From the NCBI GenBank assembly GCA_964036195.1, contig OZ038459.1:23991206-24055205 (forward strand): a stretch of DNA of 64,000 bases, written 5' to 3'. Made by a program: the position numbers and the translations under genes. Below the pieces are notes generated by a model. The model had not been told where the DNA came from. It did not search any database and saw only the letters and a program-made list of their open reading frames with translations. The DNA comes from Sphaerolaimus hirsutus. Taxonomy: Eukaryota; Nematoda; Chromadorea; Monhysterida; Sphaerolaimidae. Positions 8,556-19,110 of this stretch are shown here, in pieces (within the stretch, counting starts at the first letter, position 1; every line of letters begins with the position of its first letter).

Positions 8556-11416
8556 ATGGCGAGTAGCTCGCAGTTAGCGGATCTGAACAGACTTATTGAA
8601 CAGCTTGAAAGGCACGGTGATGGCTCAACACCGTTAAGCGAAGAAGAAAGAAACGCGATCTACGTAGCTGTACTCGCATTGGCCGCATTATCTTTTGACG
8701 ATGAAAGCTACCCGCTGGTGGCAATCCAAAGCCCTGTAAAGTGTAAAGTAAAGTGATAAATGTAAAGTCAAATGCAGAGTAAAGTGTCAATTGTCATGAA
8801 ATGTTCAGTAATTGAATGTATTCTTTTTAGTTTTTATTTACACTTGACTTTGCATTTGACTTTACATTTATCACTTTACTTTACACTTTACAGGGCTTTG
8901 GATTGCCCCCAGGATGACAGTTCTGACAAGGACAGCGCGGACGAAGACAGCAATGAAGATGGTGAAAACGGAGAAAAAAAGAGAAGGCCGTACATGTGCC
9001 CCTTCATGGAAGACAGAGTGACATCGCGTGGCCGTTACTGGCAGGCTATACTGTTGGCAAAGAACACAGATCCGAAGTGGTTCTTCAAAATGTCCAGGGT
9101 TCGTTTTCATTTAGTTTCATTTTGGAAACAGTTGAAAAAGTGACATTTATAGTACTTTTTAAGAACTTGCAACAGATAAAAACGTGTTACACAATACATT
9201 TTCAATGTTTGTACAGTTTTCAAGAATGTACAAACTTTTTATAAATCATTTCAGTTATGGCCATCCGAGTTCGAGCAGCTTCATGCCATTCTGACTGCTG
9301 TTAACCCAAATACCGGCCGACCGTACCTACGTGAGCGCGATCCAACGAAACACAAGGCCGTTGTGACAACACAAATGAGATTGTTTTATTTTTTGTACAT
9401 TCTGGGCAACGGCAGGGAATTGGAAGATGCTGCCAGCATTTCACAGGTATTTATGATACACAATGCTTGCATATGCAGCACAGTGCTTGCATATTGAAGT
9501 ACATAACAACTGTGCTGATATACATTGCAGATTTCATCAAGCACGATGCGCTCTGTTGTCGATGAAGTGTCGCAAGCAATTGTCACAGCTTTGCAACACT
9601 GTATGCCTGAAATTGGAACCGACCAGCGAACCATGAAGAACGATGCTTTGAACTATTACAAGATGTGGCAGGTTCCAAATGCATGCGGCGCAATGGATGG
9701 CAAGCACATCAGGATCAGGATGCCAAACAGTAAGTTTTAACATGTATGCATTTCTGAAAACGTACAAGATCAGTTCATATTGTTACAGTTTTCAAAAACG
9801 TTTTTAAATTGTTATGCTGTGATGATTACATTTATGAATACGTATCATGTGAAAAAAAGAGTTGAATACAATTTTGAAAACTTTAAGTATAATTATGTAC
9901 TTTTCCAACATGTCCATTACAGTTTTCAAATATGTCTATACAAGAATAATACTTTGATCACAATTTTGAAAAGTAAAAATATAATTTTATAGTTTTCAAA
10001 AGTGTTCAGTACAGTTTTCAAATATGTCTACACATTTCCAAAACATTTGTGAAAAGTGTGCATCGCCGGTGATGTAAAGCGACGTCGCTGTACGTCGCTG
10101 TACGCAAAAATTTTCAAATTCTGTGGAACATATGTGAAAATGCATCGCCGTACACCGAAAAAGTAGCGAAATCGTCGCCAGGCGTCGCTAGTTTACGGAT
10201 TTTCGCCAACTTACTTCAAAATCCTTAAAAAAAACATGGATGGATGTGTGAATGTAAAATTGAGAGTGTAGATACAGTTTTTTTTGCTGCATGCAATGAT
10301 GGGGTCGTAGAAAACTTAGCATTCATATAAAATTAAATAAAATTTTTTTAAAAAAACGTCGCTGTGGCGACGTTTCAGGCGACGACAGCATATGTCACCT
10401 GTTTACATAACCTATTACCAATTTTGAAAAGTAATTATAGTATGACAGAATTCACATTTTTTTGAACAACGCAGAATCTGGGACTCGGTACTACTGTTAC
10501 AAAGGGTTCTACAGTATCATCCTGTTCATCGTTGCGTCTGCTGATTTGCGCATTACGCACGTCGATGTGGGCATGCCTGGCTCACAGGGTGACACTACAG
10601 TTTTGGCGACGTCAAAGTTTGGACAGCGATTGAAGTGAGTATATAATGTTCAAATTGTGTAAAGAATTGTTTATATGGTTGTTGCATATGTCCCACATTT
10701 CCCAGAAATGACGAATTGGTCATGCCGCCAGCGTGCCTGCTGGCTGGTATGCCTAACGAGCCGGAAAACTACATTGACAGCTTCTTTATCGGTGATCAGG
10801 CTTTTGCTTTGACAAAGAGAGTTATGGTGCCATACTGCGTGCAAACTGGGCAAGATCAAAGGCACTACAACTACCGGTTAAATTAATCTTGCTGATATTT
10901 CAGTGTGCAATGCAATTATTACAAATGGTTTGCATTACAGGTTGTCCCGTGCGCGCCGCTGTGTAGAATGTGTTTTTGGTGTTTTGGCTGCTCGGTGGCG
11001 GATCCTGCTCACCACAATTTCAATGGAACCGCAGAGGGTCAGCAAACTGGTGATGGCCGCGTGTTATTTGCACAATTTTATCAAAGAATTGCGCAGCACA
11101 AATGTATCCGACCACTTTGACGAGGAAGGAAATGAAATGCCACCTGTGCGCGCTGTCGAAGAAGAAAGTCTACGCGACCAAACGGTTAGAAAATCTGAAA
11201 TATTTAGTTTTTGATTTCAATTAATTTATAAATATTTCTCAATGTTCTTATTACACGCAGTTAGATTGGCGCTTGGCGTACAACGGGCTAGATGAAATTT
11301 CGAACGCAAATCACTTGGATGAAACGCGAGATGCCCGGGGCATCAGAGAGAAACTGAAAGACTGGTTTAGATCTGCTTATGGTACACTTCCATGGATAAA
11401 TCCGGATCACTTTTGA
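8556..11416 (+). CDS. PIF/Harbinger-type transposase, complete, eight exons
   Basis: My spliced model has exons 8556-8717, 8913-9098, 9255-9446, 9531-9729, 10475-10634, 10706-10876, 10941-11184 and 11261-11416. Every junction is GT-AG and phase-consistent, giving 489 residues. Family motifs of the DDE_Tnp_4 / HARBI1 type appear in order: GAMDGKHIRI (first Asp, exon 4), YYCYKGFYSIILF and DVGMPGSQGDT (second Asp, exon 5), GDQAFALTKRVM-PY (exon 6), then RLSRARRCVECVFG (Glu, exon 7) and ARWRIL. An acidic linker follows the first exon. The first intron is a MITE (8715-8912). Introns 2-4 contain the element's AGTTTTCAAA-type repeats; intron 4 is 745 nt. No stop or frameshift was found, so the enzyme may be active. 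It cuts and pastes DNA with a 3-bp target duplication in known members. Confidence 0.9.
8715..8912 (+). mobile_element. MITE-A copy 1, forming intron 1 of the transposase
   Basis: Palindromic element with termini CTGGTGGCAATCCAAAGC and its inverse GCTTTGGATTGCCCCCAG, the arms continuing as GTAAAGTGTAAAGT-type repeats for about 60 bp. GT at 8718-8719 and AG at 8911-8912 are donor and acceptor. Removing 8718-8912 joins codon CTG to GAT in phase 0. No target duplication is evident in the flanks. Confidence 0.88.
9730..10474 (+). repeat. Transposase intron 4 with AGTTTTCAAA repeats and a CGTCGC-rich block
   Basis: The motif TTTTCAAAAATGT and its complement recur at short intervals from 9785 to 10035. 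A block at about 10068-10200 and 10358-10400 carries GACGTCGCTGTACGTCGCTG and related CGTCGC words. The same block occurs at 52450-52760 and in weaker form at 19500-19720, so it belongs to the element family rather than to the intron as such. Confidence 0.7.
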
Positions 11417-12253
11417 TTTTTCAAAAATGTTAACGTTAATGTAAACTTTCGTTACGCATTTTAGTATGAAATGACGACATATTTGAAAACAATACATTAA
11501 AACAGTTTTTATTTTTTTATGCTACTGTATTGAATGTGAAATCGTCGCAGTGAGTGTTCACTTGTTGTGAATTTTTTTGCCTTTCATTTCCATGCAAAAT
11601 TGGCTGTCTGAATTGCACTTGTGATTTTTGAAAAAATTATTTCGTTTATTGTTTAAAAAATTCATTATTTATTTTGCGGACATGTTATTGAACTGAATTT
11701 TTTTTGTTCGATGCGCAAAAATGTGGGCTTTTCCATGTGACAATTGTATAATTACACATACACGGATGTAATTTTAAAAAATTATTTAATGTTTTAAACA
11801 TAACCACAATTTCTCCATCATCTTTCAACTTATATCGCGAAATATGGTATCAAATGAAAGAGAAAAAAAAACTGGACATGGATCTCAGACGAATATCATC
11901 TACAACGTAAAACCGAATTTAAAAAAATATTTGTAGGTAGAAAACGAATTAATTTTTAAAAAAATGTATAACAGCGCTAAAAATATACAACACAGTCCCA
12001 AAAATCAAGCATAATTTTCTGCATCACATGCCGCTTACAGCTTGTCCTACAAATTTGTACTTATTGCACAAAAAATTATTTTGTCTGCAGCATTTTACCA
12101 CACTTTTCAAATCTGTGTTCTTCCGGAGGAAAAATAGAAAAAAAGTAAAGATGGCGGCCGTTGGGCTCATTACACAGACTGTTTAAATGCATTTGACAAC
12201 AAAATAATGGGTTTTCACAGAGGGAACCTTGAAAACCAGCTTGTGTGGGGCCA
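11417..12253 (+). mobile_element. 3' non-coding end and right terminus of the Harbinger element
   Basis: Non-coding sequence that aligns by eye with 53617-54453 in the internally deleted relative. It ends in GAAAACCAGCTTGTGTGGGG followed by CCA, the inverse of the terminus seen at 52136 (GGCCACACAAGCTGGTTTTC). A matching left terminus for this copy was not found between 4.6 and 8.5 kb. Confidence 0.75.
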
Positions 12254-12736
12254 TTGCAGTGTAACCACACCTTTTTGTTGTCGTCGGACAGTTTAATACA
12301 TGAATTACATGAGTTTACAGATTACATCCATGCAATGAATTAAGTCCAAGGTTTCTGTGGAACCCCCCCCCCCCCCTTGAATACCTCGCCCCTCCAAAAT
12401 GTCTGAGGAATAAATAACTCCCCTGGGGTCTTATTTGTAGATTTATGGTAAACATAATCTCAGAAAATCTCTCAAAAATAAAATAAAATTAAATATCTCT
12501 GAAAAAACGCTGAGAAAATATAAATAAATATAAATGAAAGATTTAATTATATTTTTTCTAATGAATAAAATATAATTAAATCTCTCTGGAAAACCCCCCC
12601 AGAGAAAATATAATTGAATAAGAGATTTTTTATATTTAATGTTATTTTTTAAATATAAATCTCCCAGAGATTTTTGGAACGCTATTCACGAATATTCTTC
12701 TTTTCATCCGATCAAACAATCACAAATATCACATAG
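12254..12736. other. AT-rich spacer with a C-run TIR-element remnant
   Basis: No coding sequence. At 12356-12440 a C-run followed by TTGAATACCTCGCCCC and CCCCTGGGGTCTTATTTG resembles half of the C-rich TIR family. At 12455-12670 there is an AAATATCTCTGAAAAA-type imperfect inverted arrangement. Confidence 0.4.
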
Positions 12737-12744
12737 CTAATGAT

Positions 12745-13684
12745 TAGTGATGGAAAAGCGCCAGAAAAAAGGGCGCCAGGCGCCAAGGGCGCCATGGCGC
12801 CATTCAGAAAGTGGGCGCCAAGCGCCAAGGGCGCCACAGAAAAAGGGCGCCAGGCGCCAAGGGCGCCATGGCGCCATTCGGAAAGCGGGCGCCAGGCGTT
12901 AAGGGCGCCACGGAAAGAGGGCGCCACGGAAAGAGGGCGCCAAGCACCAAGGGCGCCATGGCGCCATTTGAAAAATAGGGCGCCAGGCGCCAAGGGCGCC
13001 AGGATAAATAAGTGCATAGAATGCCCTGCGTGTGCTAAAACAGTTTCTACAGTACCCTAGTACACACATTCACTACTTAATTCGCGTTCTTCAGGATGTA
13101 ATGAACAAAAACAACACTAGAAGAAAAAAATTAAAATTAAATCCGCATGACGAATTCAAACACAATGGATATTGTCATTTGACAACAATCCATTCACTTC
13201 AAATAGACTTTCCCAATCGATGTTTCCTTGAATTGGACAAAAAATGGAATTGCAACGATTTGAATCTGTTGATTTTTGATTTTGCAAGTCCAACGGTTCA
13301 TCATTCTCGTCTTCTGATCTGTCAGACACATCTGATGAACCGTTGCACAAAAGATTTTCACCCGCTCACACCACTTCATCCATTTTTCTGGCGAATTTAG
13401 ATCATCCACAGATGCGTTTTTCATCTTTTTTTTCATTTACACAGCACTCACCTTGAAACCCTGATGGCGCCTTTTTGGCGCCCTTTTAAAGCAGGGCGCC
13501 AGGCGCCAAGGGCGCCGCGGAAAAAGGGCGCCAAGCGCCAAGGGCGCCATGGCGCCTTTCAGAATGTGGGCGCCAGGCGCCAAGGGCGCCACAGAAAAAT
13601 GGCGCCAAGCGCCAATGGCGCCATGGCGCGGCGCCCTTTGGCGCCCTCAATTGGCGCCAGCGCCATGGCGCCATTCCATCACTA
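12745..13684. mobile_element. hAT-type non-autonomous element with GGCGCC arrays (copy 1)
   Basis: TIRs TAGTGATGGAAAAGCGCC and, inverted, TAGTGATGGAATGGCGCC. A perfect 8-bp target duplication CTAATGAT lies at 12737-12744 and 13685-13692. Both ends carry arrays of GGGCGCCAAGCGCCAAGG units (12760-13005 and 13465-13680). The centre is unique AT-rich sequence shared with the copies at 14740 and 56952. The 8-bp duplication and TAGTG start point to hAT. Long open frames here are artefacts of the array. Confidence 0.9.
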
Positions 13685-13695
13685 CTAATGATGTA

Positions 13696-14577
13696 CCGTA
13701 TTTTCTCGAATAGTTCCACCCTCTTGAATAGTTCCCCCCTTGAATGGTTCCCTCCAGTTAGGCGAGTGAGGAAAAAATAATTCCCCCCCTCGAATAGTTC
13801 CCCCCACTGACGCTCAAAAATACTACATACCGTATTTCCTCGAAATACCACCCCTCGAAATACCCCCCCTTGATATACCCCCATCGTTTGACCCCCCCTC
13901 TCGAGACCACTATGAAACAATCACCCCCCCCTCAAAATACCCCCTCCCAAATTGAGTGTAAAGAGAACGTACATGACAAATACTGCAGTTTGTGTTCTGC
14001 GTACTGCTGAACACACTTCAAAACAATGTCGGAATCACGTAAGAACAATGTTTATACCATCTACGTACTAATATTAGTCTACAGGAGTCTATACATGTCA
14101 GTTATTGATGCATTTTTGTACCCCAGCGCACATCACAAACAACGATTTTGTACTAGGGTTTCAAAAATATTCTGGCGAAATAATCACCCCCCTCGTTTAC
14201 CCCCCCCCCCCCCCCCTCGGGAGCACTATAAAACAATCACCCCCCGGGGGGTATTTTGAGGAAATACGGTATAGTTAAAAAACGATTGATGAAGCAAGCA
14301 TAAGCAAAAGAGCTGCTGCGTCTGGGCATTGAATGCGTCATCAAATGCAAATGCGTCCGGTGTGCAAAGCTGTGGTTGAATTTGAACAAAAATAGCACGT
14401 TGTTTCATAAAACATAAATATTGTGTGAAAAAATTGAAAGAACTGTGCTTGAAAATTTTGACATAAAAATAATTCCCCCCTTGAATAGTTCCCCCCCCCC
14501 CTTGATTAGTTCCCCCTCAAAAAGTCTGAAGAAACTAATAATTCTCCAGGGGAACTAGGTATTCGAGAAAATACGGT
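13696..14577. mobile_element. C/G-run TIR element (CCGTATT family), outer copy
   Basis: Left end ACCGTATTTTCTCGAATAG and right end TATTCGAGAAAATACGGT. C-runs (TTCCCCCC units) lie next to both ends. It is interrupted by a second element of the same family at 13830-14269. It begins 4 bp after the target duplication of the preceding hAT. Confidence 0.75.
13830..14269. mobile_element. C/G-run TIR element nested in its own relative
   Basis: Ends CCGTATTTCCTCGAAATACC and GGTATTTTGAGGAAATACGG, flanked by TA on both sides, which suggests a Tc1/mariner-type TA target. The left arm is C-rich; the right end is CCCCCCGGGGGG followed by the terminus. Confidence 0.8.
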
Positions 14578-14739
14578 TAATACCAAAAGTGTGGGTGTGT
14601 ATAAAAATCTGCGAAAAAGTAGGGCAGCCAAATAATAAATACCTTACTACCTGCTATATAAGGTAAAATATACCTTATATTGATTGCATCAGCTTTTTCG
14701 GTGTTTCGATATACCTCATATTAGTGGTATACTCGGCGG

Positions 14740-15596
14740 TAGTCATGGAAAAGCGCCAGAAAAAAGGGCGCCGGGCGCCAATGGCGCCATGGCGCCATTC
14801 GGAAACTGGGCGCCAAGCGCCAAGGGCGCCACGGAAAGAGGGCGCCAAGCGCCAAGGGCGCCATGGCGCCAATTGAAAAGAAGGGCGCCAGGCGCCAATG
14901 GCGCCAGAATAAAAAAGCGAGTAGAATACCCTGCGTGTGCTAAAAATGCTTCTCCAGCACTGTAGTGCACACATTCACTTCTTTATTCATGTTCTCCAGG
15001 ATGTAATCAGCAAAAATGAGACTAGCAACAAACTTTTGTGCAAAAACCGTACTCACACATGATATTCAATTCAAACACTTTGAAAATTCTCATTCGACAA
15101 AACAATGAATGCACATCAAATAGATTTTCCAATATATGTTTTCTTGAAGCGGACGACAACGGAATTCCGATAATTTCAATCCGTTGATTTACGAGTTTGC
15201 AAGTTCACCGGTCTATCATGCTCAGCTTCTGATCCGTTACACGCATCTGATAAAAATTGGATGAAACATATACATCCACTCACACCACTTTGTCTATTTT
15301 TCAGTGAATTTTGATCATTCACAGACCCGTTTTTTCTTTTTTATTCATTCACGCAGCACTCACCTTGAAACCATGCTGGCGCCATTTTAGCGCCCTTTTA
15401 GGGCAGGGCGCCAGGCGCCAAGGGCGCCACGGAGAAAGGGCGCCAAGCGCCAAGGGCGCCATGGTGCCTTCCAGAAAGTGGGCGCCAGGCGCCAAGGGCG
15501 CCACAGAAAAAGGGCGCCAAGCGCCAATGGCGCCATGGCGCGGCGCCCATTGGCGCCCTCAAATGGCGCCAGCGCCATGGCGCCATTCCATCACTA
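14740..15596. mobile_element. hAT-type non-autonomous element with GGCGCC arrays (copy 2)
   Basis: TIRs TAGTCATGGAAAAGCGCC and inverted TAGTGATGGAATGGCGCC. A perfect 8-bp target duplication CTCGGCGG lies at 14732-14739 and 15597-15604. GGCGCC arrays at both ends and an AT-rich centre match copy 1. Confidence 0.9.
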
Positions 15597-15802
15597 CTCG
15601 GCGGACAGCACACCTAGTATAGAAACCTACCATAATTTGATGAATAAAATCTTGTGATAAACTTCGTAATTAATGATTCCATAGTAATAAATATTAGTAT
15701 AGTAAGAAATGTTATGATGAAAAACTGTATAACGTTTGGTTCATTATTCAGATGGGTTATGGTAGATTTCCATACTAAGTGTGATGTCCACCGAGTATAT
15801 AC

Positions 15803-17564
15803 CAGAGTTGCGAAAACGTATTTACGTTTACCCAAAATACCTGGTTATTTGGGTATTGATACTTACATTTACGTTTACGCTTTCCAAAAATACCGCTACG
15901 TTTTGTTATGTTTTCCTGGCACAATTACCCGGGTTCCAGCGAAAACGTAAAAAGTATGTGAACGGAACCTTATTATTTGACCAATGTCGGGTTTATATGG
16001 TCAGTTCAACATGCTTAAATGTTAAGAGGTTGCCAATTCTGCAAGTGGAGAACTAGAACAATTTATCAGTAAGAAGTCAAAGTTGAAGGAGACGTCAATT
16101 TATTAGTGTGAAGTGAAATGCAGGTAAAAAGACAAAAACGTTTTTAGTGTTTTCTTGTGACTTTGCCACTTGCCACTTATAAATTTATGGTTTTTTTTAC
16201 TTATCACCTGCCATTCAACTTGCCATTACCTCTCACTTATAAATTGTTTGTTTTTTTTAGTTCTCCACTTAAGGAATTGACACACTAGTTCACACTTAAC
16301 TACACCCACTAGTTGACAACGATGCCAAATGTCAACCGGTTCCGATCCAACTCAATATCCTGATCCCATCATTCTGTTTAAAATATAGGTAATACACTAC
16401 CGTGCAGAATAGTTGAGACTTTTCACACATAGAGAAACAGTAGGCTGGGGGTCCACCACACTTTTTTGCTTCCCAATTTCTTGTCCCTTGCGCAATTTTG
16501 ATGCTGTTTGAGTATGTTGGAATGTGATGCTGGGGCTACTATGAAAATTTTTTGTTTGCTCAAATAATCCCCCAGGCCCGAGATAAGTGGGGTCTATAAA
16601 AAGATGGTCTATAAATATACAAAAAAATGTGCAATCTGGATGACTGTCTTTGAAGCTTAATAACTCAACCATTTCTGGGCTACTTTGAATCATCCAACAC
16701 TTACAATGATCGGGACAACCTGCAGATTCTACTTTTGTGGTTGGTTTAGTGATGTCTAAATTCCATATGTCAATTTGACCCAGTTTTTGAACATGACAAA
16801 ATAATTTTTTTGAACATGCTATCATATTCTTTAGACAATGAGGATTCATTTCAAACAAAAATGAGTTCAATATCTCTTTCCAATCAAAAGTTATGGCACT
16901 TCAAAGTTTTCAATGGTGTCTAAATATTTTATGCTTATTTTACTGGGGTTTGCAGCATAAATTTTTTGTTATTGAACAGTCTATAACATACTTTAGACAG
17001 AGAGAATTAATATGACAAAAGCGTTTTTTCAATATCTCTTTCCAATCAAAATATATAGCACTTACAATCTTCCATCTTCATTCCATCCAAAATAATTGCA
17101 CATTACTCATTCACAGTTGGGCCAACTTTTCTCCCTAATAGAGCAAAGCAAACATGAACAAACTGAGTTAATATGTTTGAACTCGAGGGGCAGTCATCCC
17201 AGGCATGTGTAGTCAACCCCCCAGGGTACCTATGTATAGTATCCAAATGTTTTGCATATCGACCATTTCGAAATTCTGGCAACATTAATCACGCAGCGCA
17301 TAAAGTCTCAACTATTCTGCACGGTAGTGTATTAATGTCAATGAAGATCATAGGAACGTAAATAGATAATGTTGTAAAAAGGTTGTTTTTATATTAACTG
17401 ATAGTGGTAGCACTTGATAAATTTTTTTACGTTTACGTTTTATTTTACGTATTCCCAGGTATTTTAAAAATACCTTACATTTTAGTATTTATACTCCAAT
17501 CTTTGAAAACGTATTTACGTTTACGTTTACGTTTTCCAAAAATACCAGTATTTGAACAACTCTG
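15803..17564. mobile_element. hAT-type element with ACGTTTACG arrays, split by a mariner insertion
   Basis: TIRs CAGAGTTGCGAAAACG and, at the right, CAACTCTG. A perfect 8-bp target duplication GTATATAC lies at 15795-15802 and 17565-17572. Both ends carry tandem TTTACGTTTACG words and an AATACC-type spacer. A related element lies at 44786-45290. Positions 16395-17329 are a later insertion. No transposase frame is visible. Confidence 0.85.
16395..17329. mobile_element. Tc1/mariner-type non-autonomous element
   Basis: Perfect TIRs CACTACCGTGCAGAATAGTT continuing GAGACTTT, inverted at 17302-17329, with TA at 16393-16394 and 17330-17331. The interior has inverted sub-repeats (TTCAATATCTCTTTCCAATC occurs twice) but no transposase. 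Confidence 0.88.
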
Positions 17565-17923
17565 GTATATACTTTAAATTGTTTTCGCCAGAGTTTGCAA
17601 ACAAATTACAACAGTGAATTGAACAAATTAATGTCAATGAAGATCATAGGAACGTAAATAGATAATGTTGTAAAAAGGTTGTTTTTATATTAACTGATAG
17701 TGGTAGCACTTGATAAATTTTTTTACGTTTACGTTTTATTTTACGTATTCCCAGGTATTTTAAAAATACCTTACATTTTAGTATTTATACTCCAATCTTT
17801 GAAAACGTATTTACGTTTACGTTTACGTTTTCCAAAAATACCAGTATTTGAACAACTCTGGTATATACTTTAAATTGTTTTCGCCAGAGTTTGCAAACAA
17901 ATTACAACAGTGAATTGAACAAA
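17332..17923. repeat. 296-bp tandem duplication covering the right end of the hAT element
   Basis: The sequence beginning TTAATGTCAATGAAGATC at 17332 restarts at 17628 and is near identical for its length, including the ACGTTTACG array and hAT terminus. The duplication therefore arose after both the hAT and mariner insertions. Confidence 0.85.
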
Positions 17924-17998
17924 TTACAGCAGTGAATTGAACAAATTACAACAGTGAATTGAACAAATTACAACAGTGAATTGAACAAATTACAACAA
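17897..17998. repeat. 22-bp minisatellite
   Basis: About four and a half copies of ACAAATTACAACAGTGAATTG plus A, near identical, at the downstream edge of the tandem duplication. Confidence 0.85.
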
Positions 17999-18274
17999 AA
18001 ACGCATTTCCAAACTGGGATGTAATGAATTGGTGAACCAGTGTCAATAGAAAATGACCAGATTTGGAGCTCAATTTGATTTTCTAAAACAAACTGAAATA
18101 TGTTCAAATGCAAAAAAATACTCTGTCTCTACGTAGTCGATGTAGGGTTGTCTGGTTGTATGGGTGCCCTCGGACACCATTTTCATCTTTTTTTTCATTT
18201 TCATTTCTCACCAATTTTAGCCACTGTTTTTTTCTCACCATTTCCGCTGTATGGAAACCTCACTCAAAAGAAAC

Positions 18275-18604
18275 CCTAAAATACACATCAAAACGTTCAT
18301 CGGGTACATAGTTGACCGGGTCAGACATGTCGTAGGCGAGCAGGCACACCTTCGTCAAGCTCGAGTGCGCCACCGCGCTGCACCGACCACGAGACACCTG
18401 GGCGCAGTCCCAGACCCTGTGAAAAGCCCTGTACAATGTCAAATGTCAGGCAAAGTGTCAAAGGCTATGTAGAATGCCCTCGAAAAATTGCAAACATATG
18501 TTTTGACAATTGTTTTGACAATAAACATTTTACAGGGAATTTTACAGCGTCTGGGATTGACACCTGGGCGCAGCTGTGCGTGCATAGCATGGCAGATGGG
18601 ATAT
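18275..18604 (-). CDS. Two-exon piece of an unidentified gene (paralogue of 61554-61792), intron made of MITE-A
   Basis: Exon 1 is 18604-18564 (41 nt), after a strong pyrimidine tract ending CTCCAG. Exon 2 is 18397-18275 (123 nt, 41 codons). They flank a 166-nt intron 18563-18398 with GTGTCA donor and CAG acceptor. The peptide has CTHSCAQ in exon 1 and AVAHSSLTKVCLLAYDM in exon 2. The copy at 61.5 kb has exons of exactly the same lengths and 28 of 41 residues identical in exon 2, so these are genuine coding exons. The next donor is the weak GTTTCT. I do not recognise the family; more exons are expected on both sides. Confidence 0.75.
18398..18563 (-). mobile_element. MITE-A copy 2, coincident with an intron
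   Basis: Read on the minus strand it starts GTGTCAATCCCAGACGCTGT and ends with the inverse terminus GGGACTGCGCCCAG. The interior has the family's TGTCAAAGTGTC-type arms. Both ends coincide to the base with the intron defined by the paralogue. CTGCGCCCAGGTGTC occurs at both exon boundaries. Confidence 0.85.
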
Positions 18605-18659
18605 CTGGAGGGGGAGGGGGGTTGAAAGTGAAATAAGTTTTAAAGTTAAATTACAGCGA

Positions 18660-18812
18660 GTAATCTATAATTTATCGCCGAAACTTAGCGCCGGAAAAAG
18701 CGCCTACTTTTACGCAATGGCGCTTTTTTGCCCAGCGTAAAGCGTATTGAAGCCCAGCGCCATGCGTCAATGGCCAGATGCACCATGCCACGGCGCTTTT
18801 CCGTCACTATTC
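18660..18812. mobile_element. Degenerate relative of the GGCGCC hAT element
   Basis: Contains AGCGCC words in both orientations and ends CGGCGCTTTTCCGTCACTA, close to the inverted terminus of the hAT family. No target duplication is recognised. Confidence 0.5.
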
Positions 18813-18849
18813 TAACGATGGCAAACCACCACTTCACCACTTCACCATC

Positions 18850-18984
18850 CTGGGGGCAGTCCCATACCCTGTAAAAAGCCCTTACTCGGTTGCCATTTTA
18901 CAGGGCATTTTCCACGACTTTTGACACTTTGCATGACATTTGACATTTGACAGGGCTTTTTACAGGGTCTGGGAGTGCCCCCAG
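18850..18984. mobile_element. MITE-A copy 3 (non-intronic form)
   Basis: Short palindrome with ends CTGGGGGCAGTCCCATACCC and GGTCTGGGAGTGCCCCCAG and AAAAGCCCT / AGGGCTTTTT arms. It keeps GGG, not GTG, at both ends and I cannot fit it as an intron. Confidence 0.8.
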
Positions 18985-19110
18985 CATCACACACTCAATT
19001 TTTTGATTCACTGGCGCAAAAGCACGCAGTTGTCTGTGGGGGTTTTACTTTTCCTGTAGGTATATAGAAATCCACTTTTTTTGTCGAAATCTCAAGCAAA
19101 CCAGTCCATT

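Noticed and set aside
12712-13060. Open frames of about 100 codons on both strands in the GGCGCC regions (also at 13464-13920, 14675-14974, 15311-15622 and 60491-61078)
   Set aside because: They are a by-product of tandem GGGCGCC-type units, open in several frames at once, lying inside hAT elements with defined target duplications.
18850-18984. MITE-A copy 3 as an intron of the 18-kb gene
   Set aside because: Although CCCCCAG could be an acceptor, both termini lack GTG and the following open segment does not match the phase of the 41-nt exon.
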